From Holophagae bacterium (GTDB taxonomy: Bacteria > Acidobacteriota > Holophagae > Acanthopleuribacterales > Acanthopleuribacteraceae), in assembly GCA_030429565.1 (NCBI GenBank), contig JAUIFE010000042.1, positions 1 through 45,422 on the forward strand: 45,422 nucleotides of DNA, written 5' to 3'. The position numbers were made by a program, and so were the translations under genes. Below the pieces are notes generated by a model. That model was not told the DNA's origin, did no database searches, and worked only from the letters and a program-made list of their open reading frames with translations. Numbering within the stretch: the stretch's first letter is position 1; each line of letters starts with the position of its first letter. Shown piece after piece: positions 36,501-45,422 of the stretch.

Positions 36501-37007
36501 GAAGCCGCTCAGCAAACAGCCGAGGACGGCACCAAAGGTATTGAGCGCGTAAAGGAAACTGAGGTCACGGCCGAGGTCGTTCATTTTCTTAACGACGGCG
36601 CGGGTAATCACCGGCAAGGTGCCGCCCATCAGGAAGGTCGGCGGCAACACAATCACGGCGGCGAGGCCGACGCGAACGGCGATCAGCGCGGCGGAATCGG
36701 GGGCGAAGCGATTGCCGGCGGCAATGTGGAGCGGGTCGAGCAGGCGCACCAAATAGGTACCCAACAGCGCGGTGGCGGCGATGCCCAGCTCTAAGTAACC
36801 GTAAAATTGTAAGGGTTTGGTCTGGCGGTCGGCAACCTTGCCGAGCAACCAGCCACCCAGGGCCAAGCCACCAAGGAACACGGCCAAAACAGCGGTGACC
36901 GCATACACGGTGACCCCGAAAATTTCGCCCAAGAGTCGAGACCAGACCACTTGGTACACGAGTGCAGCCACACCCGAAAAAAAGAACAGCCCATAAACGA
37001 GAAACAT
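33597..37007 (-). CDS. Membrane spermidine-synthase-like protein fused to TPR domain
   Basis: A 1136-residue fusion of three parts. Residues about 1-460 hold around 12-14 membrane segments of the MFS-like region often fused to spermidine synthases (FFFSGVAALVYQVVWSRLL, then FLMGGTLPVITRA). Residues about 500-700 form a SAM-fold methyltransferase/aminopropyltransferase domain with VLSIGLGTGILIGE, CLEISPSVIEAA and YDAVISDG. From about 790 to 1110 are TPR repeats (YFNMGNVLLRKGKYSEALGF; AHNNAALSLKNM; DAHMNLANLHYARETY). The start ATG has GGGGAG 7 nt upstream. No partner genes are adjacent. Polyamine synthesis is not proved; many such fusions have no known substrate. Confidence 0.92.
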   Translation of the reverse strand: MFLVYGLFFFSGVAALVYQVVWSRLLGEIFGVTVYAVTAVLAVFLGGLALGGWLLGKVADRQTKPLQFYGYLELGIAATALLGTYLVRLLDPLHIAAGNRFAPDSAALIAVRVGLAAVIVLPPTFLMGGTLPVITRAVVKKMNDLGRDLSFLYALNTFGAVLGCLLSGFVFIRWFGLHSTLWLAVVGNTLIGLVALKLAAGAEPVPVATDAGPVAETGRHGSQSVLFLAVMLVAGFSSLGLEIVWTRALVQVVGTTAYAYVTMLAGFLLGLTLGAYLARFFVDRSHDLRRVFGWIQVAVAVATLLSMPVITALGAGVGESKLAALTGGWFVPVAARFGASCLVVLLPATLIGLTFPIAGKIWASSWGDMAGRLGQLYGCNTLGNILGAATTGFLLLPWLGVRKTIVTLACLNLSLAFWGLYPKPARVAITRFHGPVAATLLGAVLLLGFWQPGGFARIGERRGDQTLLYYKEGIVANVMVVQDTRDAGSRWMTVDKIKIGESFDGVDHKQQVLAHLPFVLKAEQQPRTVLSIGLGTGILIGEVARHAGVEQVDCLEISPSVIEAARHFDQFNGAVLKRDNVNVYQDDGINFMRRTDTTYDAVISDGKSRTAHAGNAAFFSTDYYELAKQRLSDDGLMIQWIPLAVPPEELKVIFAGFHSVFPESYLWLGPPDSAFLIGTHKPLDLNLAAMEGVLHAPETKNLKRYNLFDAYGCVSLFSGDSQSLGAWLADTPTNSLEHPILEFFSPAAHGVPEKDRVVANLQAIRAVRPATLAGLTVRGADEATLAQSYQGASVLLEALELLKTGQVDQEQRALTLIDQALQQAPDLNAGRHAAAVVYAKRGLAEAESGRLAEGERLLRHAARIAPLAYDANNNLAAVLLAMDRPDEALAYFQRALLARPGASDIYFNMGNVLLRKGKYSEALGFFEKCLAINPYHAQAHNNAALSLKNMAEVEAAIASFEKAIAVDPDYIDAHMNLANLHYARETYARALAHYRIAAAARPDDNQLTFLIGNAFVADGDAGQGLRVLREALAREPEAVYILDRTARLLATHDDGRFRNGAEALILAKKAARLSGFQNPRMLDTLAAAYAEVGEFEKAQRFAAEAVRLARAAQAEELCSQIEVHLTSYAQSTPLRE

Positions 37008-38014
37008 ACAGGCACTCCCCTAGCTAAAAGGAAAATAAATTGTATTGAGTAACCGCTCGCGAAGGAGACCCCCGGAACGGAAGAAGCGCCAACAAGGAAA
37101 GGGACCGGTGGCCGGCCTATTCCTCTTTCTCATTTAAATGCCCGCGGGTCCATTAGGAGCCAATGTCGCGGCGTCACGCTGCCCGGCCTCTCGAATCGCA
37201 CCTTTTTTCACGCACGGCTGCAAAAGTCGCTGCCACGGATCTGACGACAAACGGCGCTACCGTTTCCATCGCCAAGGTTTGATTGTCAATTTTTAAAAAG
37301 GAATCGTGGAAGGTTCATAACAGCCTGTCAAAGAAACCCGCACCGCTTGATTTCCCAAGCGATCCGCGCGCTCCCGCAGGCCAAAAATACCGATGACAAC
37401 ACGAAATTCGGTGAACAATTCCAAACAAACCCTTTTCCAGGCACGTCACATCTTTAATGAGGTTGATCCATCAATCGCTTCTTAAACTTCCTGGATATCA
37501 GAGAAATACTCGACACCTATCATATCGATAAAACCCCCATTCTTTACGATTTATTTCCAATTTGCTTACCCGGATTGGCGTAAGAAGGTCTACAACAACA
37601 TCTTAGACCGTCTTTCCGCCGACAGGGCGCGGTCAAAAAACGGTCCGCGCCGCACCGACCACCGCCAAGCGCGTCCAGCCGTTTCGCGCGCAATTTGGCT
37701 TGGCAAAAAGCGACACTTTTCCATCCAAAATCCGATAGATCCAAGAGGGTCGCGTTTATCGGCAACCAGCCTCCGACCGCCGACGCACCCCGTGCCCAAC
37801 CTTTGACACTTCCTTTGCAAAACGGCCATACGGGGCCAACCGAAGGCCGGCTAGGGTAAGCTCAAACCGGGCATCCATTGCGACGACGCATCAGCGGCGG
37901 GCAGGCGGGATCGTCCGGGTTTGTTCACCGCCACCGGGGCCGAGAGAAACGGGCGGCGTAAGTTAATGTTCACCGCCTGCACGCCGAAATGGATGTAGGG
38001 AGAAGGGAGTTTTC
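37008..38014. other. 1-kb divergent intergenic region
   Basis: This long gap lies between two divergent genes. Its left part is less GC-rich than the genes. No open frame here has recognisable protein character and no RNA gene was recognised. A candidate promoter near its right end is listed separately. The length leaves room for a small RNA or large regulatory region, which I cannot support further. Confidence 0.55.
37803..37831 (+). promoter_or_regulatory. Possible promoter for the propeller hybrid kinase
   Basis: TTGACA at 37803-37808 is a consensus -35. The hexamer 17 bp later, CCATAC at 37826-37831, is a weak -10. It lies about 185 bp before the start codon. Confidence 0.25.
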
Positions 38015-41000
38015 TTGGAACGAACGGTTTGGCGTCCGACATGGTGGCTCACGGGATTGCTGGCGATGCTGGGCACGGCCTTGGCGACCAGTGGCGAGGA
38101 TATTCGCTTCCGTCCAATCCCGGCCAACAGCAGCCTCTCCCAAGCAGGTGTCCTGAGTGTGGTTCAAGACCCGCAGGGTTACCTTTGGGTGGGCACCGAA
38201 GACGGCCTTAACCGCTTTGACGGCAACCGCTTCACCATTTACCGACCGGACCCGGACGATCCTGGCAGCATCGGCGGTTCCTTTATTCGCCAAATCTATT
38301 TGGATGCCGACAACACGATGTGGGTCGTGTCCGGCGCGGGCGATCTCAACCGTTACGTGCGCGAAGGCGACCGCTTCACCCGACTGGGCCCAACCCCCAG
38401 TGCCGACGGCGCGGAAGGACCACGCGTGCGCCAGGTCATGGAGGACCGCGAGCAGCGTTTCTGGGTTGCCGGTCAGGACACCGAGCTTTACCTGCTGGAC
38501 CGCGATAGCTTGGCCTTTACCCCCGTCCAACTGCGCACCCAAACGGGCGCCGCTCTGCCGGTTAGCAATGCGCAGGCGATGATGCTCGATCAACAAGGCA
38601 AGCTCTGGATTGGCGGTAACGGCGGCCTGGCCTGCGTTGATCCCGCCACCCAACAAACAACTTTTTTTGAACCCCAACCAGGCGATCCCACCGCGCTCTC
38701 CCACCCCTTGGTTTTTGCGCTGGGCCTCGATAGCGAGGGCACCGTTTGGGCCGGCACCTCCAACGGCCTCAATCGCCTCAATCCCGACGGTCGCAGCTTC
38801 ACCGTTTACCGCCATGACCCGCAAGATCCCACCAGCCTGAGTTTCAACGTCGTTCGCTGCTTGTTTACCGACAACGAACAACGCCTTTGGGTCGGCACCG
38901 AAAAAGGGCTCAACTGCTACGATCCCGACCGCGACGCTTTTACCGTTTATCGCCATACCGTCGCCGATCCCGAAGGTCTCAGCCAAGACAACGTATGGGA
39001 CATGACCCAGGACCGGGCCGGCAACCTGTGGGTCGCCACCATGGGCGGCGGCCTCAACCGCCATACGCCGATCCTGAAGAAGTTCGAACATATCCGCCAT
39101 GTCCTGGGAAACCCCAACAGTTTGGCGCACCCCAACATTTGGTCCATCGTCGAAGACAAACAGGGCCACATTTGGATCGCCAGTGACAACGGTGATTTGA
39201 ATATCTACAACCCCGCCGATAAGCAGATTCGCCGCTTGCCGGCCGATGCAGGTAATCCGCACGGGTTAAACCCTTCCCGCAAATTGAGTTTGCTCGTCAA
39301 AGAAGACATGTTGTGGATTGCCTCAGCCGGTGGCGGCCTGCAAGTGATGGACCTGGCCACGGAAAAAGTGGTGAAAACCTATCGCCACGATCCCGACGAT
39401 CCCAAGTCGCTGACCGCCGACATTGTCATTTCTGTGAATATGGACTCGCGCGGCACCCTGTGGCTGGCGACCTTGGAAGGCGGCATTTCGCGGTACATGG
39501 AGAGCACCGACGACTTCGTGAACTACCTCCACCAACCCGACAATGAGCAAACGCTTGGCGCCAAAGGCATTACCACCATTGTGGAAAAGGAACGCGATCA
39601 GTTGTGGATCGGCACCATCGGCGCCGGTCTCAACCTTTTGGACGTCACCACCGGTTTGGTGCAGCGCATTGACACCGACCCCAACAACCCCAACACCCTG
39701 CGCGGCGCGACGGTCTACGGTATTTACCAGGAAGCGGACGGCATATTGTGGGTGGGTACCATTGGCGGCGGCTTGAACCGCTACGATCCCGCCACCGAAC
39801 GCTGGCAGTCGTGGCGCACCAAACACGGCATGCCGAACAACACCGTTTACGGCATTTTGCCGGGAGAAGAGGGAACCCTCTGGCTTTCCACTAATTACGG
39901 TTTGGCACGCTTCGACAAAAAAACGCGTCGCTTCCGAAACTACTTCGGCAACGACGGCTTACAGGCCAATGAGTTCAATCTGGGCGCCTACCTGCGCGAC
40001 AGCCAGGGTTACCTTTACTTTGGCGGCATCAACGGCATTTCCCGCTTCCGTCCCGATTCCATGAGCAACAGCACCTTCGCGCCGCGCACCGTGTTCACCC
40101 AGCTCCTGATTGCCAACCGCCCCGTCAAGCTGCAGCAGGAACCCTTCGGTTTACCGCAAGGCGCCGCCCTGCAGAACGCACGCGCCGTCACCCTTGACCA
40201 CACGCGCAACATGTTCACCTTGGAATTTTCGGCTTTGGACTACACCATCCCCGACAACATTCGCTACCGCTACAAGCTGGACGGCTACAATGATCGCTGG
40301 CTGGAAACCGATGTGCTCAATCGCCGCGCCACCTACACCAACCTGCCCGCCGGGTCCTACGACCTGCGTGTCAAAGCCACCAACGCCGACGGGGTGTGGA
40401 GTGAACACGAGGCGGTGCTGCGGCTGAACATCGAACCGCCACCGTGGTGGAGTTGGTGGGCCAAATCGCTGTACGCCTTGCTGGCCGTGAGTTTGATTGG
40501 CGCCTACCTGCGCAATCAGGCGCAAAAACTGGCGCGTGAGCAACAAATCGCCCGTCAGCAAAGCCAGCTCGCCGGTCAGGCCGAGGCCATGGCCGAAAAC
40601 GAACGCAACGTCGCCAATCGCCTGCGCCAAATCGACAAACTCAAAGACGAGTTTCTGGCCAACACCTCGCACGAGTTGCGCACCCCGCTCAACGGCATGA
40701 TTGGTTTGGCGGAAAGCCTGAAGGACGGCTATTACGGCGACTTACCCGAACCCGCCAAGGTGGATTTGGACCTAATTGTGTCTTCCGGCAAGCGGCTTTC
40801 CCACCTGATTAACGACATCCTCAACTTCAGCCTTATCAAAAAAGGCCAGCTCGTCATCCACCCCGCGCCGGTGGATTTACACGCATTGGTGACCGTGGTG
40901 CTGGCCCTGTCGCGGCCGTTGATCGGCAAGAAACCCGTCGCGCTGGCCAACCTGGTCCCCAAAGATTTGCCGCACGTATTCGCCGACGAGAACCGCTTGG

Positions 41001-42721
41001 AGCAGATCCTGCACAACTTGGTCGGCAACGCCGTCAAGTTCACCCATCGCGGTCACATTAAGGTAAGCGCCGAGGTACGCGACGACACCATCGTGATTGC
41101 CGTGGCCGATACCGGCATCGGCATTGCCGAGGAAAACCAGAAAGCCGTGTTCGAGATGTTCCAACAGGCCGACGGCTCCACCGCCCGCGAGTACGGCGGC
41201 ACCGGTTTGGGGTTGGCGGTAACCCGCGAGTTGTTGAAGCTGCAGAACGGCGCCATTTCGCTGGAATCGACCGTGGGCGCCGGCACCACGTTTTACGTCA
41301 CTTTGCCGCCGGCGGACCCCGACGCCAAAGGCGCCGACACGCCTGTGCTCGACAGCATGCAGGCCGATGCCGAGGCACCCGCCGCCGTTTTGGAGACAGA
41401 GGCCGCGTTGCCCGCCGAGCCGCGCAACGGTTACCGCTTATTGATTGTGGACGACGACGCCGTCAACCGCCGCGTGCTGGCCAACCACTTGGTGATGAGC
41501 GGCTACGACGTGGTTGAAGCGCAGGACGGCTACGAGGCGTTGGGACTGCTTGAAACGGCCGCACCGTTCGACATGGCTTTGCTCGATGTGATGATGCCGC
41601 GTATGACCGGCTACGAGGTGTGTCGCGAGTTGCGCACCCGTTATTCGCTCGACGACCTGCCCGTCATTTTCCTGACCGCCAAGAGCAGGGACCAGGACTT
41701 GCTGACCGGTTACGAGACCGGCGCCAACGATTTCCTGATCAAACCCATTTCCAAAACCGAGTTATTGGCGCGCGTCAAAACGCACTTGGCGTTGTTGGAT
41801 GCGTACCGTGGTTTGGAGTCAAAGGTGGCAGAGCGCACGCGTGGTTTGGTGGCCGCGCAGGAGGAATTACTGGAGGCCGCGCACCAGGCCGGTATGTCGG
41901 AAATGGCCACCGACGTGTTGCACAACGTGGGTAACCGGCTCAACAGTTTGACCACCGCCGTGCATTTGATCGGCGAGATTGTCGACAAGAACCGTGGTTT
42001 GGCGTTGTTGCGCAAGATCGGCGAACTGTTGCGGGAAAACCACGAAAACCTGCCCGCGTTTTTCGCCGAGGATCCACGGGCGAAAAGCGTGACCACCGCC
42101 GTCGAAAAAATCACGCACAGCTTGACGCAACGTGATCGTGCGTTGAAGGAGGACGGCACCCAGGTCTCAAAATACGTCCAGGAAACCCTGAAGATTCTGT
42201 CGGAGCAGAGCAAGTACGCGGAAATGCGCGGGCACAGTACGCCCACCGATCCCAACATTTTGATTGGTGAAGCGCTGCAGATTGGTTTGGTGTCGTTTGA
42301 GGAGCAGAACATTCAGGTGACCACCGACCAGGAGCCGGGTTTGCCGTTGGTGATGCTGAACAAGGCGCGTTTGATGCGGGTCTTGTTGTGTTTGTTGCGC
42401 AATGCGGAGGAGGCCGTCACCACCGAGGCGCAAAAAGGGCCGGGCCGCATTACCGTGGGTTCGGCGCGTGTGGGCGGCCAGGTGGTGATCACCGTTGAGG
42501 ACAACGGGGTCGGCATCGAGGCGGGCAACCTAGTGCGTATCTTCGCCTACGGCGTGAGTACCAAGGACGGCCGCACCGGCTTCGGGTTGCACTACTGTGC
42601 CAACGTGGTCAACGAGATGTCGGGCAAGATCAACGTGAAAAGCGAGGGCGTGGGCAAAGGCACGCGGGTGACGCTGCACTTCCCGATAGCCGCCGGCCAA
42701 AGCGAAGCAGCGGGCGGCTGA
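38015..42721 (+). CDS. Propeller-type hybrid sensor kinase with two kinase cores
   Basis: A 1568-residue sensor of the hybrid two-component type. A signal peptide or anchor (about 8-26) precedes 14 two-component-propeller repeats of the form LWVGTxxGLNRF (about 40-690), enough for two seven-bladed propellers. A Y_Y_Y domain follows (YKLDGYNDRWLE ... GSYDLRVKATN), then a membrane segment (about 811-832) and a coiled coil. HisKA has H886 in SHELRTPLNG, followed by HATPase (NLVGNAVKF, DTGIGIA, GTGLGLA). A receiver domain has D1191 in LLDVMMPR. Last is a further kinase module with H1303 in VLHNVGNRLNSL and a second HATPase (LRNAEEAV, DNGVGIE, GFGLHYCANV). The start is TTG with AAGGGAG 5 nt upstream. 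No DNA-binding output domain or adjacent regulator was found. Such propellers often sense glycans, but this ligand is unknown. Confidence 0.95.
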   Translation: MERTVWRPTWWLTGLLAMLGTALATSGEDIRFRPIPANSSLSQAGVLSVVQDPQGYLWVGTEDGLNRFDGNRFTIYRPDPDDPGSIGGSFIRQIYLDADNTMWVVSGAGDLNRYVREGDRFTRLGPTPSADGAEGPRVRQVMEDREQRFWVAGQDTELYLLDRDSLAFTPVQLRTQTGAALPVSNAQAMMLDQQGKLWIGGNGGLACVDPATQQTTFFEPQPGDPTALSHPLVFALGLDSEGTVWAGTSNGLNRLNPDGRSFTVYRHDPQDPTSLSFNVVRCLFTDNEQRLWVGTEKGLNCYDPDRDAFTVYRHTVADPEGLSQDNVWDMTQDRAGNLWVATMGGGLNRHTPILKKFEHIRHVLGNPNSLAHPNIWSIVEDKQGHIWIASDNGDLNIYNPADKQIRRLPADAGNPHGLNPSRKLSLLVKEDMLWIASAGGGLQVMDLATEKVVKTYRHDPDDPKSLTADIVISVNMDSRGTLWLATLEGGISRYMESTDDFVNYLHQPDNEQTLGAKGITTIVEKERDQLWIGTIGAGLNLLDVTTGLVQRIDTDPNNPNTLRGATVYGIYQEADGILWVGTIGGGLNRYDPATERWQSWRTKHGMPNNTVYGILPGEEGTLWLSTNYGLARFDKKTRRFRNYFGNDGLQANEFNLGAYLRDSQGYLYFGGINGISRFRPDSMSNSTFAPRTVFTQLLIANRPVKLQQEPFGLPQGAALQNARAVTLDHTRNMFTLEFSALDYTIPDNIRYRYKLDGYNDRWLETDVLNRRATYTNLPAGSYDLRVKATNADGVWSEHEAVLRLNIEPPPWWSWWAKSLYALLAVSLIGAYLRNQAQKLAREQQIARQQSQLAGQAEAMAENERNVANRLRQIDKLKDEFLANTSHELRTPLNGMIGLAESLKDGYYGDLPEPAKVDLDLIVSSGKRLSHLINDILNFSLIKKGQLVIHPAPVDLHALVTVVLALSRPLIGKKPVALANLVPKDLPHVFADENRLEQILHNLVGNAVKFTHRGHIKVSAEVRDDTIVIAVADTGIGIAEENQKAVFEMFQQADGSTAREYGGTGLGLAVTRELLKLQNGAISLESTVGAGTTFYVTLPPADPDAKGADTPVLDSMQADAEAPAAVLETEAALPAEPRNGYRLLIVDDDAVNRRVLANHLVMSGYDVVEAQDGYEALGLLETAAPFDMALLDVMMPRMTGYEVCRELRTRYSLDDLPVIFLTAKSRDQDLLTGYETGANDFLIKPISKTELLARVKTHLALLDAYRGLESKVAERTRGLVAAQEELLEAAHQAGMSEMATDVLHNVGNRLNSLTTAVHLIGEIVDKNRGLALLRKIGELLRENHENLPAFFAEDPRAKSVTTAVEKITHSLTQRDRALKEDGTQVSKYVQETLKILSEQSKYAEMRGHSTPTDPNILIGEALQIGLVSFEEQNIQVTTDQEPGLPLVMLNKARLMRVLLCLLRNAEEAVTTEAQKGPGRITVGSARVGGQVVITVEDNGVGIEAGNLVRIFAYGVSTKDGRTGFGLHYCANVVNEMSGKINVKSEGVGKGTRVTLHFPIAAGQSEAAGG

Positions 42722-42946
42722 GCGGGCGCGAGCCGGCGGCAGGATCGGGGCGGGTGCGCGTGCGGGTGCGGGTTCCAGCGCCGGCGCCGGAAGGCAATCA
42801 CCACGGGCGCCAAATAAGCGGTGACCGAGGAAACCAAAAAAGGCCGCCGACACAGGCCAAAAATCCGCTGGGATGAGATACAGCGAACAAAGAAAAAACC
42901 ACGCGCGACAAACAAGAAAAACAGCGCAAACTAGAGCACGAACAAA

Positions 42947-43256
42947 GGATAATATTTTCGATTATCCGTCAATCAAAATGATCGACTAAGTTTTGCGAAA
43001 ATCATCAACTACCCAAGCACAAACCCATCTTTCCCAAAGGCTTAGTTAAAGTTTTCTGGTAAAACGGCAAACCAGCCAAAAACCAAACATTTGTCTCCAT
43101 AAACAAAGACACCACACAACCGCGACAAATTACTATAATAAAACAGCTTATATCAACGCCCTCGCTCATTGACAACAATCAAAGGGATCTAATGCAAAAT
43201 CGGTACAGTTTTCAAAAAACCAGAAACCAAGGTAATATAGTGTAAAATTCGCTAGT
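42947..43256 (+). promoter_or_regulatory. Leader of CRISPR array 2
   Basis: This 310-bp leader is homologous to that of array 1, ending in the same TATAGTGTAAAATTCGCTAG next to the first repeat. The far end has the equivalent hairpins GGATAAT/ATTATCC (42947-42967) and GTCAATCA/TGATCGAC (42968-42986). Base changes in the first stem keep its pairing. Confidence 0.85.
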
Positions 43257-45298
43257 CTGTTCCCCGCACGCCCGGGGATGATCCCCACCCAAACGGTGCG
43301 ATTGGTGAACGAGAAACCTGTTCCCCGCACGCCCGGGGATGATCCGGTGATTTACTGCAAAGCGGACGTCGCCGCGACCTGTTCCCCGCACGCCCGGGGA
43401 TGATCCGGCCTGGCACGGGCGCGGGCGCGGGTCGCCGCGCTGTTCCCCGCACGCCCGGGGATGATCCGCGTCAACCGCTCCACTACATTACCTGCCTGGT
43501 CTGTTCCCCGCACGCCCGGGGATGATCCGGATTTCCCATTCACAAAGATACCACGGCCGAACTGTTCCCCGCACGCCCGGGGATGATCCGAATAGACGCC
43601 CTGGTACCATCTTGTATCGTACCTGTTCCCCGCACGCCCGGGGATGATCCGGCAGCTCCTGCGTTTTTAAACCATTTAATATTCTGTTCCCCGCACGCCC
43701 GGGGATGATCCGTCCTCTAGGTAGGCATGACTTTAGATACGACACTGTTCCCCGCACGCCCGGGGATGATCCGTAGAAACAACAATGCAATGTTTCGTGG
43801 CATTTCTGTTCCCCGCACGCCCGGGGATGATCCAAATGGGAATTCAACGGTCCTGTTGCCATTTCCCTGTTCCCCGCACGCCCGGGGATGATCCCATAAA
43901 TCGTAGACTGTCGTAAATTTCCACGCCCTGTTCCCCGCACGCCCGGGGATGATCCGCGTTCGCTACGTGCTACGTAGGGAGCAAATCACTGTTCCCCGCA
44001 CGCCCGGGGATGATCCGCGAAATACTAAACCACGGTGTTCCATCACGGTCTGTTCCCCGCACGCCCGGGGATGATCCGATTTTGAACATGCAAGAAAATG
44101 GCGTAAATTCCTGTTCCCCGCACGCCCGGGGATGATCCGCCTGACCTTTTCCGGCTTGCCGCCCCAAAAAACTGTTCCCCGCACGCCCGGGGATGATCCG
44201 CCGACGCCCTCAACGACCGCGTAACCGGCGCACTGTTCCCCGCACGCCCGGGGATGATCCGGTCGAGAGTCGAAGTCACGCCCGGCGGCTTTTCTGTTCC
44301 CCGCACGCCCGGGGATGATCCAACCCATCGATCCGCGAGGAGCTTCTTGCAATCCTGTTCCCCGCACGCCCGGGGATGATCCGGTTGAGACCTTGCGGGT
44401 GTTCTGCCCGGCGACCTGTTCCCCGCACGCCCGGGGATGATCCGAACTGGCTGGCGGAAACGAAGCGCTTGGCGCCCTGTTCCCCGCACGCCCGGGGATG
44501 ATCCGCTGCCGCAAAAACCCTAGGTGACTATCACGAACTGTTCCCCGCACGCCCGGGGATGATCCGCCCTCCATGTTTTCCTGTGTCCAGTTGTAGTGCT
44601 GTTCCCCGCACGCCCGGGGATGATCCGGGACAGGTCTGCACCCGGATTAGGCGCAATTGCTGTTCCCCGCACGCCCGGGGATGATCCGAAAAAATTACCG
44701 CTTTATATGCCCCGAATGCGCTGTTCCCCGCACGCCCGGGGATGATCCCCGTCGGTTGTTTTTGATTTAGAGAATCATGCCCTGTTCCCCGCACGCCCGG
44801 GGATGATCCGATACAAACTTCGCCCTACACCTCTTTCTACGCCTGTTCCCCGCACGCCCGGGGATGATCCGTATCTCAATGAAGCGCTTGATTTTTTCGG
44901 TCCCTGTTCCCCGCACGCCCGGGGATGATCCGATAATTTTTCTGTGTTCTGTTTATTTTCTTAACTGTTCCCCGCACGCCCGGGGATGATCCGTAAGCTG
45001 GCCGCGAAGGTCCGCCAGGCCTGGTCTGTTCCCCGCACGCCCGGGGATGATCCGGTTGTAAATGTTGTCAAGCTCTTCCTTTCCTACTGTTCCCCGCACG
45101 CCCGGGGATGATCCGCCCGGTTGCGCAATGCGGTTGATGAGTTGACACTGTTCCCCGCACGCCCGGGGATGATCCGGGTTGACAGGCGTAGCTTGGGCGA
45201 GAAGGGCGCTGTTCCCCGCACGCCCGGGGATGATCCGGTGCCACACCTTAAGCAAGGTACGAAGTATTTCTGTTCCCCGCACGCCCGGGGATGATCGG
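43257..45298 (+). CRISPR. CRISPR array 2, type I-E-like, 34 repeats
   Basis: The 29-nt repeat begins CTGTTCCCCGCACG and ends CCCGGGGATGATCCG. It differs from array 1 only at positions 12 (G to A) and 15 (T to C), both in the loop of the predicted hairpin. The period is exactly 61 with 33 spacers of 32 nt. The last repeat (45270) has G for C at position 28. The array has the same orientation as array 1. Position 29 is not G in repeats 1, 10, 11, 18 and 25. No spacer was seen to be shared with array 1, by eye only. The flank after 45298 shows no gene, and cas genes may lie beyond the window. Confidence 0.98.
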
Positions 45299-45422
45299 TG
45301 ACTGTCAAGGTAGTTGTCACTTCTTTTTGCAGAGAACAGTTCTACGACGGCCGTGACGAGCAAACGAACATAAAGCGGGCGCTCCAGCCTAGTTTTGGGA
45401 CCCACCCCTAGAACCCCAGAGG

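Noticed and set aside
30349..45298. Self-targeting spacers against genes in this window
   Set aside because: Reading by eye found no spacer matching the window; a proper search could still find one.

Overview
This is a GC-rich bacterial chromosome segment with a mix of regulatory, secretion, defence and repeat content. No rRNA or tRNA gene, and no phylogenetic marker, was seen. The style of the genes suggests an environmental or host-associated Gram-negative, possibly an Acidobacteriota relative: very long hybrid kinases with TPR or propeller sensors, a CesT-type type III secretion chaperone, an ABC permease fused to an M1 peptidase, and a CTQ-type oxidase with its flavoprotein. That placement is inference only.

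Layout from left to right. Positions 1-325 hold a 55-bp tandem repeat. It lies downstream of a secreted 2002-residue RHS/YD-repeat protein (419-6427, minus) that ends at a strong terminator. Next come a hybrid histidine kinase with two kinase cores and its LuxR-type response regulator (7049-11145, plus). A CesT-like chaperone and a 797-residue putative type III effector follow (11289-14377, minus). The effector carries what looks like a nitrilase-fold Glu-Lys-Cys triad. An SMI1/KNR4 immunity-like gene (14991-15602) is split by a 160-bp MITE-like element with a 5-bp target duplication. A bacterial PH-domain protein, then a LytS/LytTR two-component pair, lie on the minus strand. The pair is divergent from an ABC ATPase and an ABC-permease/M1-peptidase fusion (19090-23541, plus). 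An orphan Imm1-like immunity gene follows.

Positions 24115-25481 are repetitive: a dispersed GC-rich hairpin-bearing repeat, then five 89-bp tandem units that run into the 3' end of a LodB-like flavoprotein gene. That gene sits 4 bp downstream of a 1008-residue protein joining a catalase-fold domain to a LodA/GoxA-like oxidase (25448-29624, minus). The oxidase chemistry would make H2O2 and the flavoprotein would mature the CTQ cofactor. The fused catalase fold lacks the usual distal His.

The right third contains two large type I-E-like CRISPR arrays on the plus strand: 38 repeats with 37 spacers, and 34 repeats with 33 spacers. Each has a homologous leader of about 310 bp. No cas gene lies in the window. 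Between the arrays are a second copy of the dispersed repeat, a membrane spermidine-synthase-like/TPR fusion (33597-37007, minus) and a 1568-residue propeller hybrid kinase (38015-42721, plus). Immunity-like genes, mobile repeats, CRISPR arrays and a secreted RHS protein make this look like an accessory or conflict-rich region.
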